Shown: one piece after another, positions 25,562 to 33,840 of the stretch
Position numbering within the stretch: position 1 is the first letter of the stretch
How the letters are laid out: the number at the start of each line of letters is the position of its first letter
Origin: Acidobacteriota bacterium
Lineage (GTDB): Bacteria > Actinomycetota > Actinomycetes > Actinomycetales > Microbacteriaceae
Length of the DNA stretch: 43,498 nucleotides
Assembly: GCA_019352055.1 (NCBI GenBank)
Contig: JABBOB010000023.1
Span: forward strand, 1 to 43,498
Direction: 5' to 3'
Program-made: the position numbers and the translations under genes
The notes under the pieces: model-generated
The model's input: only the letters and a program-made list of their open reading frames with translations
Told to the model about the DNA's origin: nothing
The model's database searches: none

Positions 25562-25567
25562 AATCTA
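25562..25567 (-). promoter_or_regulatory. Putative -10 box of the Ser/Thr kinase gene
   Basis: TAGATT is followed by six bases and then ATC 25555 in the kinase frame, the spacing seen for leaderless genes elsewhere in the window, but with a non-canonical codon. Confidence 0.5.
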
Positions 25568-25638
25568 AGGGATCGCGAGCGCACCGGAAGCGTCCTGACC
25601 TGCACAGGTGTGCTGGTCAGTCCTGCAGCGGCCGCGGC

Positions 25639-25935
25639 TCAGAGGGTCGACTGCGTCTCGTACTTCGTGAGGGTCGGTGCCCCGGCGAGCAGCTCACCGA
25701 GGTTCGATGCGCCCTCCGGCGTCTCGCGCCAGGCCCGGTAGGCCTCGTCGCGCTCGATCGAGGTCCAGCGCTCGACGACCGTGTAGTGGGTGGGGTCGCC
25801 CAGGTCGACGAGGACCTCGAGCCCCTCGTTGCCCTCGAACCCACGGGTCTGCCGCAGGATCGCGGCGATCGCGTCCGGGGCCTCGTCGAGCTTGTCGGCG
25901 CGCAGATGCAGATCGAGCACAGCGGTCACGGCCAT
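25639..25935 (-). CDS. Antibiotic biosynthesis monooxygenase (ABM) domain protein
   Basis: A 98-residue ferredoxin-like alpha/beta protein of the ABM/YgiN group: 'AVTAVLDLHLRADKLDEAPDAIAAILRQTRGFEGNEGLEVLVDLGDPTHYTVVERW' covers the single domain. Such proteins act as cofactor-independent oxygenases or quinol monooxygenases, or have unknown function; the substrate cannot be stated. Start ATG 25935 with GAGGAGG six bases upstream. It stands alone between GNAT and kinase genes. Confidence 0.8.
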   Translation of the reverse strand: MAVTAVLDLHLRADKLDEAPDAIAAILRQTRGFEGNEGLEVLVDLGDPTHYTVVERWTSIERDEAYRAWRETPEGASNLGELLAGAPTLTKYETQSTL

Positions 25936-25996
25936 CGGGTTCCTCCTCGGTGCAGCGGACGATCCGGATGGTAGGCGCGCCCTCCTGCGCCTCCGC

Positions 25997-26437
25997 TCAG
26001 AGCGCGATCGCGTACTGCCGGAAGTCGGTGAGCGAGGCGACGCGGTCGTACAGCGCGCGGGCGGTCGTGTTCCCCTCCTGGGTCAGCCAGTAGACCTTCG
26101 CGGCACCGGCCGCCTCCGCCTGCGCCCGCACGTGGGCGATGAGCGCCGTACCGGCGCCGGCGCCGCGCGCGTCGGGCGAGACGTACAGGTCCTCCAGGTA
26201 GCAGTAGGCGGTCGTCGACCAGGTCGCCGGGTGGAACAGCCAGTGCACGAGGCCGATCGCACGGCCGTCGTCGTCCCGCGCGAGCGCGCCGTGCAGGTCG
26301 ACGCCGCGGGTGAGGCGCGCGAACGCGTCCGCCGTCACCTCCGAGGCGAGCTCCGTCTCGTAGAACGTGAGGTAGCCGTGCCAGAGCGGCCGCCAGTCGT
26401 CCTCGTCCGCCGCGGTGATCGGTTCGATCGTGGTCAC
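25997..26437 (-). CDS. GNAT family N-acetyltransferase
   Basis: 146 residues. The acetyl-CoA binding motif A is visible: 'YCYLEDLYVSPDARGAGAGTALIAHVRAQA', with the (R/Q)xxGxG/A loop as 'RGAGAG'. The C-terminal 'YWLTQEGNTTARALYDRVASLTDFRQYAI' is typical of GNATs that acetylate small molecules or protein termini; the acceptor is unknown. Start GTG 26437 (VTTIEPITAAD) has TACCGT exactly six bases upstream and no Shine-Dalgarno, consistent with a leaderless message. Confidence 0.88.
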   Translation of the reverse strand: MTTIEPITAADEDDWRPLWHGYLTFYETELASEVTADAFARLTRGVDLHGALARDDDGRAIGLVHWLFHPATWSTTAYCYLEDLYVSPDARGAGAGTALIAHVRAQAEAAGAAKVYWLTQEGNTTARALYDRVASLTDFRQYAIAL

Positions 26438-26443
26438 CCGGCG

Positions 26444-26449
26444 ACGGTA
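26444..26449 (-). promoter_or_regulatory. Putative -10 box, GNAT gene
   Basis: TACCGT six bases before GTG 26437. Confidence 0.5.
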
Positions 26450-26500
26450 CCCGGACGCGGCCAGCCCTTCGCTCCCGATCGGAACCGCTGCCGGCGCGGG

Positions 26501-27475
26501 CTACCCCTTCAGCAGACCGAGGTCGCGCAGGCTCTCCGCCGTCTCGACGATCGTGACCTCGGCCGGGCGCGGCCGGAAGCCGAGCTCGCGCTTCGCCCGC
26601 TCGTTGCGGATGACGAGCGGAGCCGGCTCCTCCCCCGGCTCCTCCCCCGGCACCTCCCGGGTCGGCACGAGCTCGGCGAGCAGGCCGAGCCGTTCGCGGA
26701 GCACCTGGGCGACCTGGAGGAAGGTGAACGTGGGACCGTCGGCGAGCGCGAGGTACCGCTTGCCCGCCGCCTCCGGCGTGCGCATCGCCGCGATGTGCAG
26801 CGCCGCCACGTCGCGGACGTCGGCGATGCCGAAGCGCTGCCGCGGCACGGCCGGCATGAGGCCGTCCAGCATCGCCGCGAAGAACCCGAGGGACGAGCGC
26901 GCCGTCCCGGTCAGCGTCGGCCCCGCGATCCAGGTCGGGTTGATCACGACCAGCTCGGTGTCGCCGCCGTCGTGCTCGACCAGGTCCCAGGCCGCCCGCT
27001 CGGCCACCGCCTTCGAGCGCGGGTACGCGGGCAGCCCCGGCGTCGCCGGGTCGGTCCAGTCGGTCTCGTCGTAGTCCCGCACGGGCTTGGGGGTGTACCC
27101 GACTGCTGCGAACGACGACGTGAGCACCACCCGCGGCACGCCCGAAGCGACGGCGGCACGGAGGACGTGCAGCGTGCCCTCGCGGGCGGGCACCACGACC
27201 TCGTCCGGGTCCTGCGTCTGGATCATCGGGGAGGCGACGTGATGGACGCCGGCGACGCCTGCCACGGCGGCCGCCCAGCCGGAGGGCTCCGTCAGGCTCG
27301 CGACGACGACCTCGAGGCCGTCGTCGTCCGCGCCCGCGCGGCGGACCGCCGCTCGCAGCCCGGCCTCGCTGTCGAGCGAGCGGACGGTCGTGCGCACGGG
27401 GGTGCCCTCCAGCAGCAGGTCGGCGACGAGTCGGGTGCCGAGGTAGCCGGATCCACCGGTCACGAGCTCGGTCAT
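26501..27475 (-). CDS. NAD-dependent epimerase/dehydratase (dihydroflavonol-reductase-like)
   Basis: 324 residues, extended short-chain dehydrogenase fold. The NAD(P) site is 'VTGGSGYLGTRL' at residues 5-16; the catalytic Tyr-Lys pair is 'YPRSK'; 'VLTSSFAAVGY' supplies the conserved Ser. 'VINPTWIAGPTLTGTARSS' and 'GIADVRDVAALHIAAM' match the dihydroflavonol-4-reductase-like group. The substrate is unknown, probably a small ketone or aldehyde. ATG 27475 overlaps the merR stop as ATGA, so it is translationally coupled and presumably controlled by that MerR regulator. Confidence 0.9.
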   Translation of the reverse strand: MTELVTGGSGYLGTRLVADLLLEGTPVRTTVRSLDSEAGLRAAVRRAGADDDGLEVVVASLTEPSGWAAAVAGVAGVHHVASPMIQTQDPDEVVVPAREGTLHVLRAAVASGVPRVVLTSSFAAVGYTPKPVRDYDETDWTDPATPGLPAYPRSKAVAERAAWDLVEHDGGDTELVVINPTWIAGPTLTGTARSSLGFFAAMLDGLMPAVPRQRFGIADVRDVAALHIAAMRTPEAAGKRYLALADGPTFTFLQVAQVLRERLGLLAELVPTREVPGEEPGEEPAPLVIRNERAKRELGFRPRPAEVTIVETAESLRDLGLLKG

Positions 27476-27930
27476 CGGATCGTCGCCTCGAGGCGCGGGA
27501 CGATCGCGTGGACGCGGGCCTGCGCCGCCGCCTCCGCAGCGGAGTCGCCGCGGTCGCGGGCGTCCCAGAGGCCCGACTTCGCGTGCAGGTACTCGAGGTG
27601 CACCCGGAGGGTCTCGATCTCGCGCTCGACCCGATCGACGTGCCGCAGCAGCAGGTCGCGCTGGTCGGCCGCCGCGACGTTCCCGAGCGCCCGGTTCGCC
27701 TGGTAGGTCCGCATGTCCTCGATGCCGACGCCCATCGACCGGAGGCAGGCGAGGGCCTGCAGGGCGTCGAGGTCGCGCTCCCCGTAGCGGCGGTGGCCGC
27801 TGCCGGGATCGCGGAGGATCGGGCCGATCAGCCCGACCTCCTCGTAGTACCGCAGCGTGGGTCCGGTGAGACCGCTCCGCTGCGACGCGGTGTGGATGGA
27901 CACCGCCTGGACGGTCGTCGTCGTGCTCAT
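27472..27930 (-). CDS. MerR family transcriptional regulator
   Basis: 152 residues. The N-terminal winged helix-turn-helix is 'SIHTASQRSGLTGPTLRYYEEVGLIGP...HRRYGERDLDALQALACLRSMG' (about residues 11-68), followed by a long dimerisation helix ('LLLRHVDRVEREIETLRVHLEYLHAK'). It has only one cysteine, so it is neither a SoxR-type Fe-S sensor nor a classic metal sensor; an organic effector is more likely. The first gene of a two-gene unit with the epimerase, with a textbook MerR-type promoter upstream. Confidence 0.92.
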   Translation of the reverse strand: MSTTTTVQAVSIHTASQRSGLTGPTLRYYEEVGLIGPILRDPGSGHRRYGERDLDALQALACLRSMGVGIEDMRTYQANRALGNVAAADQRDLLLRHVDRVEREIETLRVHLEYLHAKSGLWDARDRGDSAAEAAAQARVHAIVPRLEATIR

Positions 27931-27936
27931 GGAGCA

Positions 27937-27967
27937 AGCACAACAGACCTCAAGCGCTGGAGGTCAA
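27937..27967 (-). promoter_or_regulatory. MerR-type promoter with 19-bp spacer and palindrome
   Basis: TTGACC (-35, 27967-27962) and TGTGCT (-10, 27942-27937) are separated by 19 bases, the over-long spacing of MerR-activated promoters. The dyad GACCTCCAGCGCTTGAGGTC (27965-27946) lies in the spacer region. ATG 27930 follows the -10 by exactly six bases. It overlaps the end of the DUF1992 gene. Confidence 0.7.
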
Positions 27968-28578
27968 GCCCGCCGCTGCCGCTTCGCGCGGCGGCGCTCG
28001 CGCCAGGTCATCGCGGCGAGCTCGGCTTCCTCCCGAGCGCGCTCCGCCGCGGCGGCCCGCTCCCTCGCCGCCCGTCTCGCGCTCGCGCGCTCCCGCCAGG
28101 CCGCCACCTGCCCATCGACGTCCCGCGGGCTCGTCAGCACGGGAGGACCGCCGAGCAGCTGCAGCCGCGCCTCGCGCACCCGCTTGTTGAAGTCCTCGAG
28201 CACCTCCCGCACCTGGTGCTCGGTGTGGAGGCGGTCGAGGCGGTCGTCCAGCTGCGCGTCCTCAGTCCGCAGCGTCAGCGCGGGAGGCCCCAGTCCGGTG
28301 AGGTGCTCGCGCTCGATCTTCCGGCGGATCCACCAGTTCGGGTCCCGCACCCCGTCGAGGCCGGCGAGCGGCTTGCCGGCCCCGGGAAGGTTCTCGAAGT
28401 CGCCCCGCCGCATCGCCTGCTGGACGGCGATCTCGACCGCCATCGCGCGCTCGTCCGCGCCGGCCTGCCCGCGGTCGACCGGTTCGTCGTCGTCGCTCCG
28501 CATCTCGGGCGGGAGGGCGTGCTCGGCGGCGTAGCGCGCCGCGGAGAGCCGGCCGTCCTCGGGTGGTCGTCGTGCCAT
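27964..28578 (-). CDS. DUF1992 (DnaJ homologue C28-like) domain protein
   Basis: 204 residues. The DUF1992 core is clear: 'VEIAVQQAMRRGDFENLPGAGKPL' followed by 'DPNWWIRRKIEREHLTG' (about residues 47-92). The rest is charged and probably coiled coil ('RRAARERAAAAERAREEAELAAMTWRERRRAKRQ'). The family is widespread and its molecular function unknown. Divergent from the GlxA-type regulator; the stop codon overlaps the promoter of merR. Start ATG 28578. Confidence 0.88.
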   Translation of the reverse strand: MARRPPEDGRLSAARYAAEHALPPEMRSDDDEPVDRGQAGADERAMAVEIAVQQAMRRGDFENLPGAGKPLAGLDGVRDPNWWIRRKIEREHLTGLGPPALTLRTEDAQLDDRLDRLHTEHQVREVLEDFNKRVREARLQLLGGPPVLTSPRDVDGQVAAWRERASARRAARERAAAAERAREEAELAAMTWRERRRAKRQRRA

Positions 28579-28651
28579 ACGCCGATCAGGCTACGTCGGG
28601 ACGGGCGTGGCGTGGCGTGGGCGGAACGCGCCTGGAGCGGGAACGCCGCCC

Positions 28652-28657
28652 TAGCGT
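28652..28657 (+). promoter_or_regulatory. Putative -10 box, GlxA-type regulator gene
   Basis: TAGCGT six bases before ATG 28664; the intervening GGGGAC could also serve as a weak ribosome-binding site. Confidence 0.45.
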
Positions 28658-28663
28658 GGGGAC

Positions 28664-29647
28664 ATGGCTCCGCAACGCCTCCGCCGGGTCGCCGTGCTCG
28701 TGCTCGAGGGCGCGAAGCCGCTCGACGTCGGGATCCCCGCGCAGGTCTTCACGACGCGCCCGAGCATGCCGTACGAGGTGCGGGTGTGCGGCCCGGCGGT
28801 CGGCCCGGTCGCCGGAGGCGACGGGCTCGCGTACTCGGTCGCGAACGGTCTCGAGGCGCTCGAGTGGGCCGACATCGTGTTCGTCCCCGGCTACCGCTTC
28901 CCCGATCGCGAGGACCCGCCGCGGGCCGTGCTCGACGCGCTCCTCGCCGCGTCGGCTCGCGGCGCCCGGCTCGCCGCGATCTCCACCGGCGCCTTCGCGC
29001 TGGCCGCGACCGGGTTGCTCGACGGCAGGCGGGCGACGACGCACTGGCACTACACCCGCGCGCTGGCAGCGCGTCACCCGCTCGTCCGGGTCGACGAGCA
29101 CGTGCTGTTCGTCGACGAGGGCGCGGTGCTGACCTCCGCCGGCGCGGCGTCCGGGATCGACCTCTGCCTGCACATCCTGCGATCCGACCTCGGCGTCGCC
29201 GCATCGAACCACGCCGCTCGCCGCCTCGTCGCAGCGCCCTACCGGAGCGGCGGGCAGGCGCAGTACGTGCCGCGGAGCGTGCCGGAACCGCTCGGCGAAC
29301 GCTTCTCGGCGACCCGGGAGTGGGCCCTGCACCGCCTCGACGGCCCGCTCGGCCTGGAGGCGCTCGCCCGGCACGCCGCGGTCTCGCCGCGGACCTTCTC
29401 GCGCCGCTTCGCGGAGGACACCGGCACCACCCCGATGCAGTGGGTGATGCGGGCCCGCATCGACGTCGCGCGCGAGCTGCTGGAACGCAGCGAGCGGAGC
29501 GTCGAGCAGATCGCCGCCGACGTCGGCCTCGGCACGGCGACGAACCTGCGGCTGCACTTCCAGCGCATCCTCGGCACCACCCCCGGCGAGTACCGGAGGA
29601 CCTTCACGCCGTCGGACCGAGACTGGCGGGATCCTTTCGGAGCATGA
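28664..29647 (+). CDS. GlxA-type regulator (DJ-1/PfpI domain plus AraC HTH)
   Basis: 327 residues. The N-terminal DJ-1/PfpI-like domain (about 8-190: 'VAVLVLEGAKPLDVGIPAQVF', 'LAAISTGAFALAATGLLDGRRATTHW') lacks the reactive nucleophile cysteine at the elbow, which reads 'ISTGAF', so it is a ligand-binding rather than enzymatic domain. The C-terminal AraC domain has two helix-turn-helices (about 225-318: 'LEALARHAAVSPRTFSRRFAEDTGTTPMQWV', then 'SVEQIAADVGLGTATNLRLHFQRILGTTPGEYR'). Targets and effector are unknown. The GAPDH gene lies 64 bases downstream on the same strand but has its own ribosome-binding site. Confidence 0.92.
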   Translation: MAPQRLRRVAVLVLEGAKPLDVGIPAQVFTTRPSMPYEVRVCGPAVGPVAGGDGLAYSVANGLEALEWADIVFVPGYRFPDREDPPRAVLDALLAASARGARLAAISTGAFALAATGLLDGRRATTHWHYTRALAARHPLVRVDEHVLFVDEGAVLTSAGAASGIDLCLHILRSDLGVAASNHAARRLVAAPYRSGGQAQYVPRSVPEPLGERFSATREWALHRLDGPLGLEALARHAAVSPRTFSRRFAEDTGTTPMQWVMRARIDVARELLERSERSVEQIAADVGLGTATNLRLHFQRILGTTPGEYRRTFTPSDRDWRDPFGA

Positions 29648-29711
29648 CGCTGCAGCCACTGGTCCGGACCGGCACGGGCCGCGAACGTGGTCGGCGGGAG
29701 AAAGGAACCCC

Positions 29712-30710
29712 ATGACCCGCATCGCCATCAACGGCTTCGGTCGGATCGGCCGCAACACGCTCCGCGCCCTGCTCGAGCGCTCCTCCGATCTGGAGGTCGT
29801 CGCCGTGAACGACCTCACCGAGCCCGCCGCGCTGGCACGGCTCCTCGCCTTCGACTCGACCGCCGGGCGGCTCGGCCGCCCGGTCTCGGTGGAGGGGGAC
29901 GTGCTCGTCGTCGACGGCCGCCGCATCCGGGTGCTCGCCGAGCGGGACCCGAAGGACCTGCCGTGGGCCGAGCTCGGCGTCGACATCGTGCTCGAGTCGA
30001 CCGGCCGGTTCACCTCCGCCTCCGCCGCCCGCGCGCACCTCGACGCCGGCGCGAAGCGCGTGCTGGTGAGCGCGCCCGCCGACGGTGCCGACGTCACGCT
30101 GGCCTACGGCGTGAACACGGCCGCGTACGACCCGGCCGAGCACACGATCGTGTCGAACGCCTCCTGCACCACGAACGCGCTCGCCCCGCTCGCGGCCGTG
30201 CTCGACGAGCTCGCCGACGTCGAGCACGCGTTCATGACGACCGTCCACGCGTACACGCAGGAGCAGAACCTGCAGGACGGCCCGCATCGCGATCCGCGGC
30301 GGGCCCGGGCGGCCGGGGTGAACATCGTGCCGACGACGACCGGCGCCGCGAAGGCCATCGGCCTCGTCCTGCCGAGGCTCGACGGGAAGCTGTCCGGGGA
30401 CTCGATCCGGGTGCCCGTGCCGGTCGGCTCCGTCGTCGAGCTGAACGCCACCGTCGCCCGAGACGTCACCCGCGAGCAGGTCCTCGACGCCTACCGCGCC
30501 GCTGCAGCGGGCCCGCTCGCCGGGATCCTGGAGTATTCCGAGGACGCGCTGGTCTCCTCCGACATCGTCGGGAACCCCGCGTCGTCGATCTTCGACTCCG
30601 CGCTCACCCGCGTCGACGGCAGGCACGTGAAGGTCGTCGCCTGGTACGACAACGAGTGGGGCTTCTCCAACCGCGTCGTGGACACCCTGGAGCTGCTCGC
30701 GGCCTCCTGA
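29712..30710 (+). CDS. gap: Glyceraldehyde-3-phosphate dehydrogenase (type I)
   Basis: GAPDH oxidises glyceraldehyde 3-phosphate to 1,3-bisphosphoglycerate. 332 residues. 'INGFGRIGRNTLRAL' is the NAD site, and Asp in 'VAVNDLT' at the end of the second strand favours NAD over NADP. The catalytic cysteine is in 'SNASCTTN', and 'VPTTTGAAKAIGLVLPRLDGKLSG' and 'WYDNEWGFSNR' are family blocks. ATG 29712 has AAAGGA upstream. No pgk or tpiA adjoins it, so this is probably a second, stand-alone GAPDH beside a central gap-pgk-tpiA operon elsewhere; that cannot be checked here. Confidence 0.96.
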   Translation: MTRIAINGFGRIGRNTLRALLERSSDLEVVAVNDLTEPAALARLLAFDSTAGRLGRPVSVEGDVLVVDGRRIRVLAERDPKDLPWAELGVDIVLESTGRFTSASAARAHLDAGAKRVLVSAPADGADVTLAYGVNTAAYDPAEHTIVSNASCTTNALAPLAAVLDELADVEHAFMTTVHAYTQEQNLQDGPHRDPRRARAAGVNIVPTTTGAAKAIGLVLPRLDGKLSGDSIRVPVPVGSVVELNATVARDVTREQVLDAYRAAAAGPLAGILEYSEDALVSSDIVGNPASSIFDSALTRVDGRHVKVVAWYDNEWGFSNRVVDTLELLAAS

Positions 30711-30718
30711 TCCGCGCC

Positions 30719-30748
30719 CGCGGCGTCCTTCAGCCGAAGGACGCCGCG
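30719..30748. terminator. Bidirectional terminator between gap and the lrp-type gene
   Basis: A perfect 13-bp stem (30719-30731 with 30736-30748) around loop AGCC. The stop codon of the convergent Lrp-type gene (30732-30730) lies at the loop, so the last codons of that gene form one arm. Confidence 0.85.
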
Positions 30749-31254
30749 ACGCCGTTGCGGTAGTAGTCGAAGACGATGCTCGTCCGCGTCGACGCGACGG
30801 TCGGCTTCGACGACAGGTGGTCGACCACGAACGCGCGCAGCGCCGAGGAGTCGGCGACCGCCACGTGCACGATGAAGTCGTCGATGCCGCCGAGGAAGAA
30901 GACCTGGAGCACCTGCGGGAGACCGCGGATCTCGCCGGCGAAGCCCGTGATGCTGGCCTGCCGCGCGCCGGGGCGCAGACCGACGTGGATCAGCGCCTGC
31001 AGCCCGCGCCCGAGCCGCCGGTGGTCGACGCTCGTCACGAAACCCGTGAGGATGCCGCGCTCCCGGAGGGACCGGAGGCGCACGTGCGCGGTGGAGGGAG
31101 CGACGCCGACCGCGGCGGCGAGTTCCGCGTTCGACATCCGGGCGTCGTCCCGCAGCACCGCGAGGATCCGACGATCGAGATCGTCGATGCCGTCGGGCGG
31201 TCGAACGTCCTTCGACATGCGACCGCTGTCGAAGACCTCCTCCGGTCGATCCAT
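30730..31254 (-). CDS. Lrp/AsnC family regulator (AldR-like)
   Basis: 174 residues. N-terminal helix-turn-helix 'IDDLDRRILAVLRDDARMSNAELAAAVGVAPSTAHVRLRSLRERGILTGF' (about 23-71), then the RAM ligand-binding domain including 'LPQVLQVFFLGGIDDFIVHVAV'. Divergent from alanine dehydrogenase, the arrangement of AldR-type regulators that activate ald in response to alanine; the role is inferred from that. ATG 31254 has TACGAT exactly six bases upstream, which supports this start over the internal ATG at 31218. Confidence 0.9.
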   Translation of the reverse strand: MDRPEEVFDSGRMSKDVRPPDGIDDLDRRILAVLRDDARMSNAELAAAVGVAPSTAHVRLRSLRERGILTGFVTSVDHRRLGRGLQALIHVGLRPGARQASITGFAGEIRGLPQVLQVFFLGGIDDFIVHVAVADSSALRAFVVDHLSSKPTVASTRTSIVFDYYRNGVAASFG

Positions 31255-31260
31255 CCCCGG

Positions 31261-31266
31261 ATCGTA
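31261..31266 (-). promoter_or_regulatory. Putative -10 box, lrp-type gene
   Basis: TACGAT six bases before ATG 31254. Confidence 0.55.
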
Positions 31267-31274
31267 CGACTGGA

Positions 31275-31287
31275 CGAAGGTCCTTCG
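31275..31287. promoter_or_regulatory. Palindrome between lrp-type gene and ald
   Basis: CGAAGG-T-CCTTCG, a perfect six-base dyad about a central T, 41 bases before ald and 20 before the Lrp-type gene. It is a candidate site for the Lrp regulator; Lrp sites are usually longer and several, so this is tentative. Confidence 0.4.
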
Positions 31288-31328
31288 GAACTCTGGCGGG
31301 TCGCGCGCGTGATCTCCACACTCGGACC

Positions 31329-32420
<1,092 letters not shown>

Positions 32421-33840
32421 GGAGCGGGGTCGAAGGTGCCGTTGCGCTCCCGGAACGACGTCGCCGTCCCCGGCCACAGCACGGTGAGCCGACCGGTCGC
32501 GGGGTCGCGGTACCAGCTGTCGCAGGCCGTCCACACCATCCCCGCGGCGGCCGACGCGACGGCCGACGTGTAGGCCTCCTCCGCCTCCTCCGTGACGTCG
32601 AGGACCGCGCCGCCCCGCACGTGCCGCACCGCGCCGAGCACGTACGCGATCTGGGTCTCGATGACGTGGACGGCCGAGTTGTGGCTCAGCGCCGCGTTCG
32701 GCCCGTCGAGCACGAACAGGTTCGGGAAGGACGGGACGGCCACCGAGGCGTAGGCGCGCATGCCGTGCCGCCAGGCGTCGGCGAGCGTCCCGGAGGTACC
32801 CCGGACCACGGCGGAGATCGGCGGCCGCGCGGTCGCGAACCCCGTCGCGAGGACGAGCGCGTCGAGCCCTCCCACCCGGCGCCCCGACTCGGCGACCGCC
32901 GTCCGTCCCTCCAGCGCGACGAGCGCGGAGGGCTCCACCAGCACGGCTCCGCGCGCGATCGCCGGGTACCAGTCGTCGCTCAGCGCGATGCGCTTGCAGC
33001 CGATCTCGACCGACGGCGTCACCGTGTCGCGGAGGGGTCCCGGCGGCACCTGGGCACGGAGGTGGGCGAGCGCGCGCTCCCGCAGCTCGGCCTGCTCGGG
33101 TGACCCGCTCCGCCGGGCCGAGAACACCGCCTCCTGCTCCTCGAAGAGGTGCTCCCGGTGGGCTCGGCGCGCGGCGTCGTCGCGCGCGAAGGCCGCCTGC
33201 TCGTCCGGGCTGTAGGCGCGGTCCTCGCGAGGCAGCACCCAGGGCGCGCTGCGCTGGAAGACGGTGACCCGCGCACCGCGCTCGACGAGGCGCGGCACGA
33301 GCTGCACGGCCGACGCGCCGGTGCCGGCCACCCCGACGTGGCGGCCGCCGACGCTCTCCCGCTCGTCCCAGCGGGCGGTGTGCAGCACCGGGCCGGGGAA
33401 CCCGTCGAGACCGGGGAGGTCCGGGACGCGTGGTTCGGCGAGCCGGCCGACCGCCAGCACGAGGACGTCCGCCGCCAGCTCAGTGGCCGGGGTCCGGACG
33501 CGCCAGACGGCCGCGGCCGCGTCCCAGGCCGCGGCGACGACCGGCTCGCCGAGCCGGATGCGGTCCGCGACGCCGAGCGCGCACCGCTCGAGGTACCGCC
33601 GCACCTCGGCGCCGGCCGGGAAGCGGCTGTTCCAGTCCGGCTTCGGGGCGAAGGAGTAGGAGTACAGGTGCGCCGGGATGTCGCAGGCGACCCCGGGGTA
33701 CCGGTTGTCGTGCCAGGTGCCGCCGACGCCCTCTCGCCGCTCGAGGACGACGACGTCGTCGATCCCCTCGCCCGCGAGCCGGAGCGCGAGGCCGATCCCG
33801 GCGATGCCCGCGCCGACGACGCAGACGCCGACGTGCTCGG

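Noticed and set aside
27946..27965. MerR operator considered as a SoxR box because of its CCTC...GAGG arms
   Set aside because: The regulator has a single cysteine and lacks the four-cysteine Fe-S motif of SoxR, so only the general MerR promoter layout is claimed.
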